Positions 39,137 to 47,246 of a stretch of DNA of 64,000 nucleotides are shown in pieces; position 1 is the stretch's first letter, and the number at the start of each line of letters is the position of its first letter. A model generated the notes under the pieces. It worked only from the letters and a program-made list of their open reading frames with translations, searched no databases and was not told the origin of the DNA. The translations under genes and the position numbers were made by a program. Origin of the DNA: Solimonas soli DSM 21787. Lineage in GTDB: Bacteria; Pseudomonadota; Gammaproteobacteria; Nevskiales; Nevskiaceae. Location: assembly GCF_000474945.1 (NCBI RefSeq), contig NZ_KI440836.1, forward strand, positions 419,917 to 483,916, given 5' to 3'.

Positions 39137-39334
39137 ACCTCCGGGGGCGTGTCGTCGGCCGGCCGACTTGCGCTCCGGCACGGCCGTCGGGGCGCGTTCC
39201 GTCGTCCGCGTCTGGGTGTTATTCCCCCATCGTTCCGCTAGACTTGGCGGCCGTTCGCGTGCTCGAACCTGCCACAAGATAGGTATGGACGCGGATTTGC
39301 CGATTCCGTTTTAGCGCTCTGGGAGCCATCAGAT

Positions 39335-40459
39335 ATGCCGGTCAAAATCGCCGTGCTGAAGGAGACTCGCGCCAACGAACGCCGCGTGGCGCTCGTTCCC
39401 GCCGTCGCCGACAAGCTCGTCAAGCTGGGTTGCGAGATTCACATGCAGTCGGAGGCGGGCGCCGCCAGCCGCATTCCGGACTCGGCGTTCAAGAACGTCA
39501 CCTTCGCCGCCAACCCGCAGGGGCTGGTCAGCGACGCCGACATCGTCGTGGCGGTGCAGCCGCCGGACGCCTCGGTCGTCAACGCCATGAAGGACGGCAG
39601 CGTGCTGCTGTCGTTCGTCTACGCGCACAAGGAAGCCGATCTCACCCGGCTGCTGCGCGACAAGAAGATCACCACCCTGGCGATGGAGCTGGTGCCGCGC
39701 ATCACGCGCGCGCAGGCCATGGACGCGCTGTCCTCGCAGGCGGCGCTGGCCGGCTACTACGGCGCGCTGCTCGGCGCGACCAACCTCGCGCGCATCCTGC
39801 CGATGATGACCACCGCGGTCGGCTCGATCCGTCCGGCCAAGGTGCTGGTCATGGGCCTCGGCGTCGCCGGCCTGCAGGCACTGGCCACCGCGCGCCGCCT
39901 CGGCGCGATGACGGAAGGCTACGACGTGCGTCCGGAAACCAAGGAACAGGCCGAATCGCTCGGTGCCAAGTTCGTCGACACCGGCGTCGATGCGCGCGGT
40001 GAAGGTGGTTACGCGCGCGAGCTGACGCCGGCGGAGAAGGACAAGGTCGCCGCGGTCATCACCAAGCACATCCAGCAGGCCGACGTGGTCATCACCACCG
40101 CGTCGATCCCGGGCCGTCCGTCGCCGAAGCTGGTCAGCAAGGCGCAGGTCGACGGCATGAAGAACGGCGCGGTCATCATCGACCTCGCCGCGGAAGGCGG
40201 CGGCAACTGCGAATACTCGCAACCGGGCCAGACCGTGCAGATCGGCCAGGTGACGATCGCCGCGCCGCTCAACGTGCCTTCGCTGCTCGCCGAGCATGCT
40301 TCGGAGCTGTACGCGAAGAACCAGTTCAACCTGATCGAGCTGTTCGTCAAGGACGGCAAGATCGCGTTCGACTGGAACGACGAAGTGCTCGCCAAGACGG
40401 CGCTGACGCACGGCGGCGAGATCAAGAACGAAGCCGCCAAGAAAGCCGTTGAAACGTGA
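39335..40459 (+). CDS. pntA: NAD(P) transhydrogenase subunit alpha part 1 (PntAA)
   Basis: A 374-residue cytosolic NAD(H)-binding subunit of the proton-pumping transhydrogenase. KIAVLKETRANERRVALVP opens it, VLVMGLGVAGLQALATARR is the nucleotide-binding fold, and GYAREL followed by SIPGRPSPKLVS match dI of the split three-subunit form found in many alpha- and gammaproteobacteria. First gene of a three-gene operon making NADPH from NADH using the proton gradient. Confidence 0.95.
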   Translation: MPVKIAVLKETRANERRVALVPAVADKLVKLGCEIHMQSEAGAASRIPDSAFKNVTFAANPQGLVSDADIVVAVQPPDASVVNAMKDGSVLLSFVYAHKEADLTRLLRDKKITTLAMELVPRITRAQAMDALSSQAALAGYYGALLGATNLARILPMMTTAVGSIRPAKVLVMGLGVAGLQALATARRLGAMTEGYDVRPETKEQAESLGAKFVDTGVDARGEGGYARELTPAEKDKVAAVITKHIQQADVVITTASIPGRPSPKLVSKAQVDGMKNGAVIIDLAAEGGGNCEYSQPGQTVQIGQVTIAAPLNVPSLLAEHASELYAKNQFNLIELFVKDGKIAFDWNDEVLAKTALTHGGEIKNEAAKKAVET

Positions 40460-40520
40460 TTCGCGATGGGTGATTGGCAAAGCCGATCTGCGAATCACGA
40501 ATCATCGATCACGAATCACG
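40455..40520. repeat. Inverted/direct repeat cluster between pntAA and pntAB
   Basis: CGTGATTCG (40455-40463) is inverted as CGAATCACG at 40491-40499 and again at 40512-40520, with GATTGG, GAATCATCGATC in between. It begins on the pntAA stop codon and ends about 10 nt before the pntAB start. This style of GATTC/GAATC repeat is seen as dispersed intergenic elements in GC-rich gammaproteobacteria. Confidence 0.6.
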
Positions 40521-40529
40521 GAGTTGAAC

Positions 40530-40841
40530 ATGGAATACACGACCACCATCCTGACGGGCTTCGTGGCCCTCTACATCTTCATGCTCGCCGCCTTCACCGG
40601 CTTCGAGATCATCGGCCGCGTGCCGGCGATCCTGCACACGCCGCTGATGTCGGGCTCGAACTTCATCCACGGCATCGTCGTGGTCGGCGCGCTGTGGGCG
40701 CTGATCAATGCCTCGAGCACGACGCAGCAGGTGATCGGCTTCGTCGGCGTGCTGCTCGGCGCCGGCAATGCCGCCGGCGGCTACGTCGTCACCGAGCGCA
40801 TGCTCGAAATGTTCAAGCCTTCCGACAAGAAGAAGGGCTAA
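40530..40841 (+). CDS. NAD(P) transhydrogenase subunit alpha part 2 (PntAB)
   Basis: A 103-residue membrane subunit with three helices. TGFVALYIFMLAAFTGFEII, then VVGALWALINAS and FVGVLLGAGNAAGGYVVTER match the C-terminal membrane part of PntA that is a separate gene in this operon type. It sits between the NAD-binding subunit and pntB, 10 nt before pntB. Confidence 0.94.
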   Translation: MEYTTTILTGFVALYIFMLAAFTGFEIIGRVPAILHTPLMSGSNFIHGIVVVGALWALINASSTTQQVIGFVGVLLGAGNAAGGYVVTERMLEMFKPSDKKKG

Positions 40842-40851
40842 GGGGACCGCC

Positions 40852-42270
40852 ATGAATGCCGCATTGATCATCGACTCGGCGTACTTCGTCGCCGCGTTCC
40901 TTTTCATCTTTGGCCTCAAGCGCATGTCGAGCCCGGTCACGGCTTCGACCGGCATCCGCTGGGCCGGCCTCGGCATGGTCGTCGCCGTGCTCGCCAGCTT
41001 CCTCTACGTCGTCGACGTCGAGCCGGACGCCAGGCCGTTCCTCACCACCAACGTCATTCTTGCCGTGATCGCGCTCGTGCTCGGCCTCGGCTGGGCCTGG
41101 TGGAGCGGCAAGAAGGTGGCGATGACCGCGATGCCGCAGATGGTCGCGCTGTACAACGGCATGGGCGGCGGCGCCGCCGCGGCGATCGCCGCGATCGAGC
41201 TGTTCGGCGGCAAGGCGCACGTCGGCGTCGGCCTCGCGCTCGCCGTGCTCGGCGGCCTGATCGGCTCGATCTCGCTGTCCGGCTCGCTGATCGCCTGGGG
41301 CAAGCTCGATGGCCGCATCAACAAGACGCTGCGCCTCGCTGGCCTGCAGGCCATCAACGGCACGCTGCTGCTGGTCCTCGTCGGCATCGGCGCCTACGTC
41401 GTCTACGCGCACGGCCAGGTGCCGGTCGCGGTGCTCGCGGTGTTCTTCGCGCTGGCACTGTTCTACGGCGTGATGATGACCATGCCGATCGGCGGCGCCG
41501 ACATGCCGGTCGTGATCTCGCTGTACAACGCCTTCACCGGCCTCGCCGTCGGCTTCGAAGGCTACGTGCTGAACAACCCGGCGCTGATGATCGCCGGCAT
41601 GGTGGTCGGCTCGGCCGGCACGCTGCTGACGCTGCTGATGGCCAAGGCCATGAACCGCTCGGTGTCGAACGTGCTGTTCTCCAACTTCGGCGCCGCCGGC
41701 GACGAGCAGCAGGGCGAGATCAGCGGCAGCATGAAGCCGGTCGATGCGGGCGACGCCGGCATCAACATGCGCTACGCCTCGAAGGTCATCATCGCGCCGG
41801 GCTACGGCCTCGCGGTGGCGCAGGCGCAGCACAAGCTCTACGAGTTCGTGAAGCTGATCCAGGACGCCGGCGTCGAGGTGAAGTTCGCCATCCATCCGGT
41901 CGCCGGGCGCATGCCCGGTCACATGAACGTGCTGCTCGCCGAAGCCGGCGTGCCTTACGACATCATCTACGACATGGAAGACATCAACAACGAGTTCAAG
42001 GAAGCCGACGTCGCCATCGTCATCGGCGCCAACGACACCGTGAACCCGGCGGCGCGCACCAACAAGAGCTCGCCGATCTACGGCATGCCGATCCTCAACG
42101 TCGACCAGGCCAAGCAGGTCTACGTCGTCAAGCGCGGTCAGGGCAAGGGCTACTCGGGCGTCGAGAACGAGCTGTTCTTCCGCGACAACTGCAACATGGT
42201 CTACGGCGACGCGCAGAAGGTGATGGTCGCGATGATCCAGGCGGTGAAGTCGCTCGAAGGCGGCCACTGA
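40852..42270 (+). CDS. pntB: NAD(P) transhydrogenase subunit beta (PntB)
   Basis: A 472-residue protein with eight or nine membrane helices forming the proton channel (residues 1-270), then the NADP(H)-binding domain dIII. Landmarks: MPQMVALYNGMGGGAAA, GADMPVVISLYNAFTGLAVG, VIIAPGYGLAVAQAQH, VIGANDTVNPAAR and ENELFFRDNCNMVYGDAQK. Complete. A strong terminator follows. Confidence 0.96.
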   Translation: MNAALIIDSAYFVAAFLFIFGLKRMSSPVTASTGIRWAGLGMVVAVLASFLYVVDVEPDARPFLTTNVILAVIALVLGLGWAWWSGKKVAMTAMPQMVALYNGMGGGAAAAIAAIELFGGKAHVGVGLALAVLGGLIGSISLSGSLIAWGKLDGRINKTLRLAGLQAINGTLLLVLVGIGAYVVYAHGQVPVAVLAVFFALALFYGVMMTMPIGGADMPVVISLYNAFTGLAVGFEGYVLNNPALMIAGMVVGSAGTLLTLLMAKAMNRSVSNVLFSNFGAAGDEQQGEISGSMKPVDAGDAGINMRYASKVIIAPGYGLAVAQAQHKLYEFVKLIQDAGVEVKFAIHPVAGRMPGHMNVLLAEAGVPYDIIYDMEDINNEFKEADVAIVIGANDTVNPAARTNKSSPIYGMPILNVDQAKQVYVVKRGQGKGYSGVENELFFRDNCNMVYGDAQKVMVAMIQAVKSLEGGH

Positions 42271-42287
42271 GCGTTTGCTGCAGCTGA

Positions 42288-42318
42288 AGAAAAGGCCGCC
42301 CTCGGGCGGCCTTTTTGT
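42288..42318 (+). terminator. Terminator of the pnt operon
   Basis: Perfect 10-bp stem AAAGGCCGCC (42291-42300) / GGCGGCCTTT (42305-42314), CTCG loop, run of five T. A-rich left flank allows use from the other strand too. Confidence 0.92.
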
Positions 42319-42339
42319 TGATGCGGCGCGCGGCGCGCA

Positions 42340-43140
42340 TCAGCCCGCGCGCGGATCGCCCGGCAGGTACGAACCCGTCAGCGCGCGCCAGGCGTCCGAG
42401 GTACGCGGGCCCGGCGCGCCGTCGACGCGCACGTAGATGCCGGGGTGCGTGTTGAGCCATTCCTGCAGGGCGACGGCGCGCGCGTACTCCACGGGGTTGC
42501 GCAGCTTGGTCGGCGAGTAGCGCACGAGCTGCGGCGTCGCCGGCGCCTCGTTCGGCCGCGGCGGGAAGACGACCTGCTGCAGCTCGGCGAGACGGCGCAA
42601 CAGGGTCGCCGCACCGCACTGGTCGGACACCGCGCTCGCGCTCCACTTGCCGTCGGCGACGTACTTGCCGCGTTCGTACTGGTTCGAAAAGCTCCAGAGA
42701 TACGGGCTCAGCACGTCGGGATGCTGCTTGCGATAGCCCCAGCCGTTGTAGCCCTCGAGGCGATACAGCGTCGCCGACAGGCTCCAGTCGTCGAGGCCGT
42801 TCATGCCTTCAAGCGTCAGGGCGTCGCGTGCGCTGTCTTCCCAGCTGAACGGCGGCGCGCCGCTGGCCGGCCGCCCGGCCGGCACGTGCACGGTGCGCGC
42901 GGTCAGCGGATCGCCGTTGTGCAGATGCGTGCGGAACGACAGGCTCGCTTCGAGATTGTGGATCGCGCCGACCACGTACCAGGGGATGCCGAGCGGCGCG
43001 CCGACGGCTTCGTAGCGCGGCCGGTTGTCGAGCACCTGGCCGGCGATGCGCTCGACCTGCGTGCGCCGCTCCGGGCGGATCTGGCAGGCGGCGAACAACT
43101 GCTCGTATTCATCGCGCAGCTTCGATGTGAGCTTCGGCAT
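42340..43140 (-). CDS. Lysozyme-like protein with C-terminal peptidoglycan-binding segment
   Basis: A 266-residue protein. IPWYVVGAIHNLEASLSFRT and HNGDPLTARTVHVPAGRP match a bacterial lysozyme-like family in which the Glu of NLE is the likely catalytic acid. EGYNGWGYRK and LSPYLWSFSNQYERGKYVAD follow. The last ~70 residues (VALQEWLNTHPGIYVRVDGA) look like a PG-binding-1 type repeat. No signal peptide is visible, so export would need another route. Function is inferred from this family likeness only. Confidence 0.72.
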   Translation of the reverse strand: MPKLTSKLRDEYEQLFAACQIRPERRTQVERIAGQVLDNRPRYEAVGAPLGIPWYVVGAIHNLEASLSFRTHLHNGDPLTARTVHVPAGRPASGAPPFSWEDSARDALTLEGMNGLDDWSLSATLYRLEGYNGWGYRKQHPDVLSPYLWSFSNQYERGKYVADGKWSASAVSDQCGAATLLRRLAELQQVVFPPRPNEAPATPQLVRYSPTKLRNPVEYARAVALQEWLNTHPGIYVRVDGAPGPRTSDAWRALTGSYLPGDPRAG

Positions 43141-43376
43141 GGCGGTCCCCTCGTGCGACAGCGAAGCGATGACGGTACGCCGGTACGGCGCCGGCGCTCG
43201 TGAACCGCTTCACAGGCAGGCCCCCCCTGAACGCGGCGTGCGCCGGCCGATGCCGGGGCGCGGCGGCGAATCGCGCGGAGTGCGCCGGCATCGTCGTCGA
43301 CCGCGGCGCTTGCGCTATGCTGCGGCGCCGACGGCCAGGCCGCCGCTTTCGTTTCATCGCACCGGATCATCCGCCC

Positions 43377-44120
43377 ATGACTGCCCGCGCCCAGCCGACG
43401 CACGGCTTCCGCTACTACGACTTCCTGCTCGGCGGCACGGTCGCCGTGCTGCTGTGCTCGAACCTGATCGGCCCCGGCAAGATCTGCGAGATCCATCTGC
43501 CGCTGTTCGGCATGTTCTCCTTCTCGGCCGGCAATCTGTTCTTCCCGATCGGCTACATCTTCGGCGACGTGCTCACCGAGGTGTACGGCTACGCGCGTGC
43601 ACGCCGCGCGATCTGGGCGGGCTTCGGGGCGATGCTGTTCGCCACCTTCATGACCTACGCCGTGCTCAACATGCCGGCCGCCAACGACGACTACAACCGC
43701 GCGCTGCAGCCGGCGCTGGAAACCGCGCTCGGCAACACCTGGCGCGTGGTCGTCGGCAGCATGGTCGCCTACTGGGTCGGCGACTTCCTCAACTCATACG
43801 TGATGGCGAAGATGAAGGTGTGGACGCAGGGCAAGCACCTGTGGACGCGCACCATCGGCTCGACGATCTGCGGCCAGTTCGCCGACTCCGCGCTGTTCTA
43901 TCCGATCGCCTTCGCCGGTCTGTGGAGCTTCGACGCGATGATCGGCGTGATCCTCTTCAACTTCGTGTTCAAGGTCTGCGTCGAGGTCGTGATGACGCCG
44001 GTGACCTACAAGATCGTCGCCGCGCTGAAGCGCGCCGAAGGGGTCGACACCTACGACACCGACACGCGCTTCACGCCGTTCTCGCTGCGCGACGAAGGCG
44101 ACGTGCGCACGCGCGCATGA
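43377..44120 (+). CDS. yhhQ: Queuosine-precursor transporter (YhhQ family)
   Basis: A 247-residue inner-membrane protein with about six helices. YDFLLGGTVAVLLCSNLIGP, FSAGNLFFPIGYIFGDVLTE (the FPIxYIxxDVLTEVYG signature) and TRTIGSTICGQFADSALFYP identify the QueT/YhhQ (DUF165) transporters that import queuine precursors for tRNA modification. No preQ1 riboswitch was recognised upstream. The stop overlaps the start of the AraC regulator (ATGA), so they are co-translated. Confidence 0.92.
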   Translation: MTARAQPTHGFRYYDFLLGGTVAVLLCSNLIGPGKICEIHLPLFGMFSFSAGNLFFPIGYIFGDVLTEVYGYARARRAIWAGFGAMLFATFMTYAVLNMPAANDDYNRALQPALETALGNTWRVVVGSMVAYWVGDFLNSYVMAKMKVWTQGKHLWTRTIGSTICGQFADSALFYPIAFAGLWSFDAMIGVILFNFVFKVCVEVVMTPVTYKIVAALKRAEGVDTYDTDTRFTPFSLRDEGDVRTRA

Positions 44121-44929
44121 GCGTGGCGGGCGAGCGGCCGCCCGCGGCGGCGCGCGCCGGACTGGGCGGTTATCTGCAGATCAGCACGCGCGCCCGGCAC
44201 CTGCTGCGCAGCGTGCGCTTCGCGGCGCCGGCCCTGATCGCGGTGCAGAGCGGCCGCAAGCAGCTGCGCCGCGGCGACGCATGCACGGTATTCGAAGCCG
44301 GGCAATGGTTCGCGGTGCCGGCGGGCGAGCAGATCGACGTCGAGAACATTCCGCCGGGTGACGGCGCGCCCTACGAAGCGCTGTGCATCGAGTTCGACGC
44401 CCGGCTGCTGCGCGGCGAGCGCCGCGATGTGGAACCGTCGCCCTGGCTGCGGCTGCGGCCGGACGCGGCGCTGGTGCAGGCCGTGCTGCATCTGCGCGAC
44501 GGCCTGGCGACCGCGCCGGCGCTGCCCGACAGCCTGCTGCGCCACCGCTTCGAGGAGGTGTGGCTGGCGCTCGCCGAGCAGGGCTTCATCGCCGGCCTGC
44601 GCGCCGAAGCGGGCATCGCCGAGCGCGTGCGCATGCTGATCGCGGCCGATCCGGCGCGCGCCTGGCGCAGCGCCGAGATCGCCGCGCGCCTCGCCATGAG
44701 CCCGGCGACGCTGCGCCGCCGTCTCGCCGACGAGCACAGCAGCCTGCGCGCGCTGCTCGACGATCTGCGCCTCGGCCAGGCGCTCGCGCAGCTGCAGAGC
44801 ACGACGCGGCCGATCGAGCGCATCGCCTTCGACGCCGGCTATCGCTCCGCCTCGCGCTTTGCCGCCGCCTTTCGCCGTCGCTACGGCCTCGCGCCGTCGG
44901 CGGTCCGTGTGCCGCAGCGCGCACGCTGA
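44117..44929 (+). CDS. AraC-family transcription regulator
   Basis: A 270-residue regulator with an N-terminal cupin-like sensing domain (residues ~10-140, with FEAGQWFAVPAGEQIDVEN) and a C-terminal double helix-turn-helix (RSAEIAARLAMSPATLRRRL, then IERIAFDAGYRSASRFAAAF and RRRYGLAPSAVR). It is read with yhhQ but more likely controls the next gene, since a two-turn direct repeat lies between them. Ligand unknown. Confidence 0.9.
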   Translation: MSVAGERPPAAARAGLGGYLQISTRARHLLRSVRFAAPALIAVQSGRKQLRRGDACTVFEAGQWFAVPAGEQIDVENIPPGDGAPYEALCIEFDARLLRGERRDVEPSPWLRLRPDAALVQAVLHLRDGLATAPALPDSLLRHRFEEVWLALAEQGFIAGLRAEAGIAERVRMLIAADPARAWRSAEIAARLAMSPATLRRRLADEHSSLRALLDDLRLGQALAQLQSTTRPIERIAFDAGYRSASRFAAAFRRRYGLAPSAVRVPQRAR

Positions 44930-44962
44930 GCGTATCGGCGCCGCGCTTGCGCGTTTCGGCGC
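44930..44962 (+). promoter_or_regulatory. Candidate AraC-type operator (21-bp-phased direct repeat)
   Basis: GCGTATCGGCGC at 44930-44941 and GCGTTTCGGCGC at 44951-44962 differ at one base. Their start-to-start distance is 21 bp, two helical turns, the spacing usual for AraC dimer sites. The site lies directly between the araC-type gene and the YbhB gene. Confidence 0.65.
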
Positions 44963-45020
44963 ACCGGCGCCGGACGCGCCGCGCCACACTGGCGGCCGTT
45001 TCCGGAGAAGGAGCCTGCCA

Positions 45021-45587
45021 ATGTCGAAGCACCCCCTGTCCGCCATCGCGATCGCGCTGAGCGCGGTCACCGCCGTGTGCACGGCCGCGCCGGCCGCAAG
45101 GCCGTTTCGCCTGACGAGTCCGGACATCGCCGAACAGCGGACGCTGGCCGACGCGCAGGTGCTCGAAGGCTTCGGCTGCCACGGCGGCAATCGCTCGCCG
45201 GCGCTGACCTGGAGCGCCGGCCCGGTCGGCACCAAGAGTTACGCGCTGACCGTCTACGATCCCGACGCGCCGACCGGCAGCGGCTGGTGGCACTGGGTCG
45301 TCGTCAACCTGCCGGCGGACACCGTGCAACTGCCCGCCGCGGCCGGCGGCGCCGACGGCGCGATGCTGCCCGCCGGTGCCCGCCAGCTGTCGACCGACTT
45401 CGGCGCGCCGGGTTACGGCGGCGCCTGTCCGCCGCCGGGCGACAAGCCGCATCGCTACGTGTTCACGGTCTATGCGCTCGACAGCGTGCTGGAGCTGCCG
45501 GCGAACGCGACGCCGGCGCTGGCCGGCTTCATGATCCACGCGCACACCCTGGCTTCGGCGCGCATCACCGCGCGCTACGGGCGCTGA
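45021..45587 (+). CDS. YbhB/YbcL-family (PEBP-like) periplasmic protein
   Basis: A 188-residue protein with a signal peptide (about residues 1-23, ending CTAAPA) and the PEBP/Raf-kinase-inhibitor-like fold. GFGCHGGNRSPALTWSAGPV, YDPDAPTGSGWWHWVVVNLP and GPPPGDKPHRYVFTVYALD-type segments (PPPGDKPHRY here) are the family signature. Cellular role in bacteria is not settled. Good GAAGGAG ribosome-binding site. Likely controlled by the neighbouring AraC regulator. Confidence 0.92.
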   Translation: MSKHPLSAIAIALSAVTAVCTAAPAARPFRLTSPDIAEQRTLADAQVLEGFGCHGGNRSPALTWSAGPVGTKSYALTVYDPDAPTGSGWWHWVVVNLPADTVQLPAAAGGADGAMLPAGARQLSTDFGAPGYGGACPPPGDKPHRYVFTVYALDSVLELPANATPALAGFMIHAHTLASARITARYGR

Positions 45588-45596
45588 GCGCCGGGC

Positions 45597-46859
45597 TCAG
45601 CCGGCGTCCCGCGAGGGACGCCGGCTGCGCTGCAGCAGCCAGCCGGCGATGATGAACAGGGCGGCGGCGCTGGCGGCGAGCGAGGCATGGATGCCGACGC
45701 GCGCGCCGGCGAGGCCGATGGTCACGCCGCTGAAGGTGCGCATGCCCATCGCGAACATGTTGTAGACGCCGATCGCGCGGCCGCGCATCGCGGCCGGCGC
45801 GTGCAGCTGCACCAGGGTCTGCGCCATCGAGTTGAACGACAGCTCGACGAAGCCGGCGACGAACAAGAGCGGCAGCGCCAGCGCGTAGTACGGATTCAGC
45901 GCGAAGCTGCCGAGCGCCGCGCACCAGATCATGGCGAGGATGCAGGCGCTGCGCGGATGCGGCGGCAGCAGGCCGCGGCTTTCCAGCACGAAGCCGGCGA
46001 TCAGCGCGCCGGCCGCATCGGCGCCGAGCAGCGCGCCGTACGAAGAATCGACGTGCGCGAGCCCGAAATCGTGGGCGAAGCCCGGCATCTGCGCCTGGTA
46101 GGCGTTGCCGATGCACAGCGAGGCGCCGCCGGCCAGCACCGTCATCATGAGGATCACGCGATGCTGCGCGATCTCGCGGATCGCCCGGCCGATGTCGCCG
46201 AGGCTGCGCACCGCGCGCCGCGCGACGCCGGTGCCGGCGGCGCGGAAGCGCGGCCCGTACGGCGCGGTCGCCAGCCAGACGATGAAGGGCAGATAGAGCG
46301 CGGCATTGATCAGGATGCCGAGTCTCGGGCCGAAGACCAGCAGCAGGCCGCTGCCGACCGCCGGCCCGAACAGCAGGCCGAGCTGGCGCGAGGTCGCGTT
46401 GAGCCGCACCGCGCTCTGCAGATGCTCGCGGCCGACGATGTCGTGCAGCAGCACCTGCGACGGCGGCCCCCACAGCACGCCGGCGCAGCCGTGCACCACC
46501 AGCAGCAGCGCGGCGTGCCAGACCTGCAGCGTGTCGGTGATGAACAGCAGGCCCCAGGCCAGCGACACGCCGCAGAACAGCACCATGCCGAGCTGGATCA
46601 TGCGCCGCGGATCGAAGCGGTCGGCGAGCGCGCCGGACAGCACCGAGAACAGCAGGTACGGCAGCCAGTGCGAGACGACCGCGAAGCCGCCGAGCGCCGG
46701 CGAATGGAATTTCTGGAAGAGGACCCAGTAGCTGATCACGTGCTCGATGCTGTCGGCCATCATGACGATCGCCGACAGCGCGAAATAGACGCGGTAGCCG
46801 GGGTGGCGCAGGGCGGCGAACGATACGTGCGCGCCGGCGCTGGGAGACGGGGCGGACAA
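45597..46859 (-). CDS. MFS transporter
   Basis: A 420-residue inner-membrane protein with about twelve helices. SHWLPYLLFSVLSGALADRF with the following DPRRMIQLG is the MFS loop 2-3 motif, and AAMRGRAIGVYNMFAMGMRT is typical of the DHA3/EntS-like drug or siderophore exporters. Substrate cannot be told. Convergent with the YbhB gene, 9 nt apart. Confidence 0.86.
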   Translation of the reverse strand: MSAPSPSAGAHVSFAALRHPGYRVYFALSAIVMMADSIEHVISYWVLFQKFHSPALGGFAVVSHWLPYLLFSVLSGALADRFDPRRMIQLGMVLFCGVSLAWGLLFITDTLQVWHAALLLVVHGCAGVLWGPPSQVLLHDIVGREHLQSAVRLNATSRQLGLLFGPAVGSGLLLVFGPRLGILINAALYLPFIVWLATAPYGPRFRAAGTGVARRAVRSLGDIGRAIREIAQHRVILMMTVLAGGASLCIGNAYQAQMPGFAHDFGLAHVDSSYGALLGADAAGALIAGFVLESRGLLPPHPRSACILAMIWCAALGSFALNPYYALALPLLFVAGFVELSFNSMAQTLVQLHAPAAMRGRAIGVYNMFAMGMRTFSGVTIGLAGARVGIHASLAASAAALFIIAGWLLQRSRRPSRDAG

Positions 46860-47246
46860 GAGGGCGGCTCGGGCGGGGGAAAGCGCGGCATTCTAGAGCC
46901 TGTGGGTGCCCGCCACAGCTGGGCGATGCGCGGCAAGCGGCCGGGTGGCCGCGCCGGGCAAGCGCCAGCGCGCCGCTCGCGCGGCCGATAAGATGCCGCG
47001 CCGGAGCGTGCCGCGACGCCGCGTGCAGGACACGCCTGAGAAATCCTTATGCACAAGCGGCGCTCAGCAAAAAATGGCGACACAATCAAGCCACGCTTCA
47101 TTAACATTCTATTCATGTCGTCACAATGAATTGATCGGGAAAGGAATATTTTCCTGCTCCCACGTCTTTGCGCGGCCTGGCGGAGACGGCGAAGCGCTCG
47201 GCCAAGCGCCAAAGCGGTGCGCCATTCACATGCTTATCCACAACTC
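46860..47246. other. AT-rich intergenic gap before priA with two DnaA-box matches
   Basis: 387 nt. The segment 47041-47165 is clearly AT-rich (for example CATTAACATTCTATTCATG) in contrast to its surroundings. TTATGCACA (47047-47055) and TTATCCACA (47234-47242) both match the DnaA box TTATNCACA; the second is the strong form and ends 4 nt before the priA ATG. No gene-like frame is in it. Confidence 0.6.

Noticed and set aside
36050-39277. 1075-residue version of NrdJa
   Set aside because: The N-terminal extension is antisense to the DUF6279 lipoprotein and has no reductase similarity; the ATG at 38155 gives the family length.
42660-42690. tRNA T-arm-like GGTTCGAA
   Set aside because: It is inside the lysozyme-like coding sequence and no cloverleaf can be built around it. 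No tRNA was recognised anywhere in the window.
43141-43376. preQ1 riboswitch before yhhQ
   Set aside because: No C-rich loop and A-rich tail of the preQ1 type seen.
46860-47246. Replication origin
   Set aside because: Only two DnaA boxes 180 bp apart and no dnaA, dnaN, gyrB or rpmH nearby; a regulatory role at priA is more likely.
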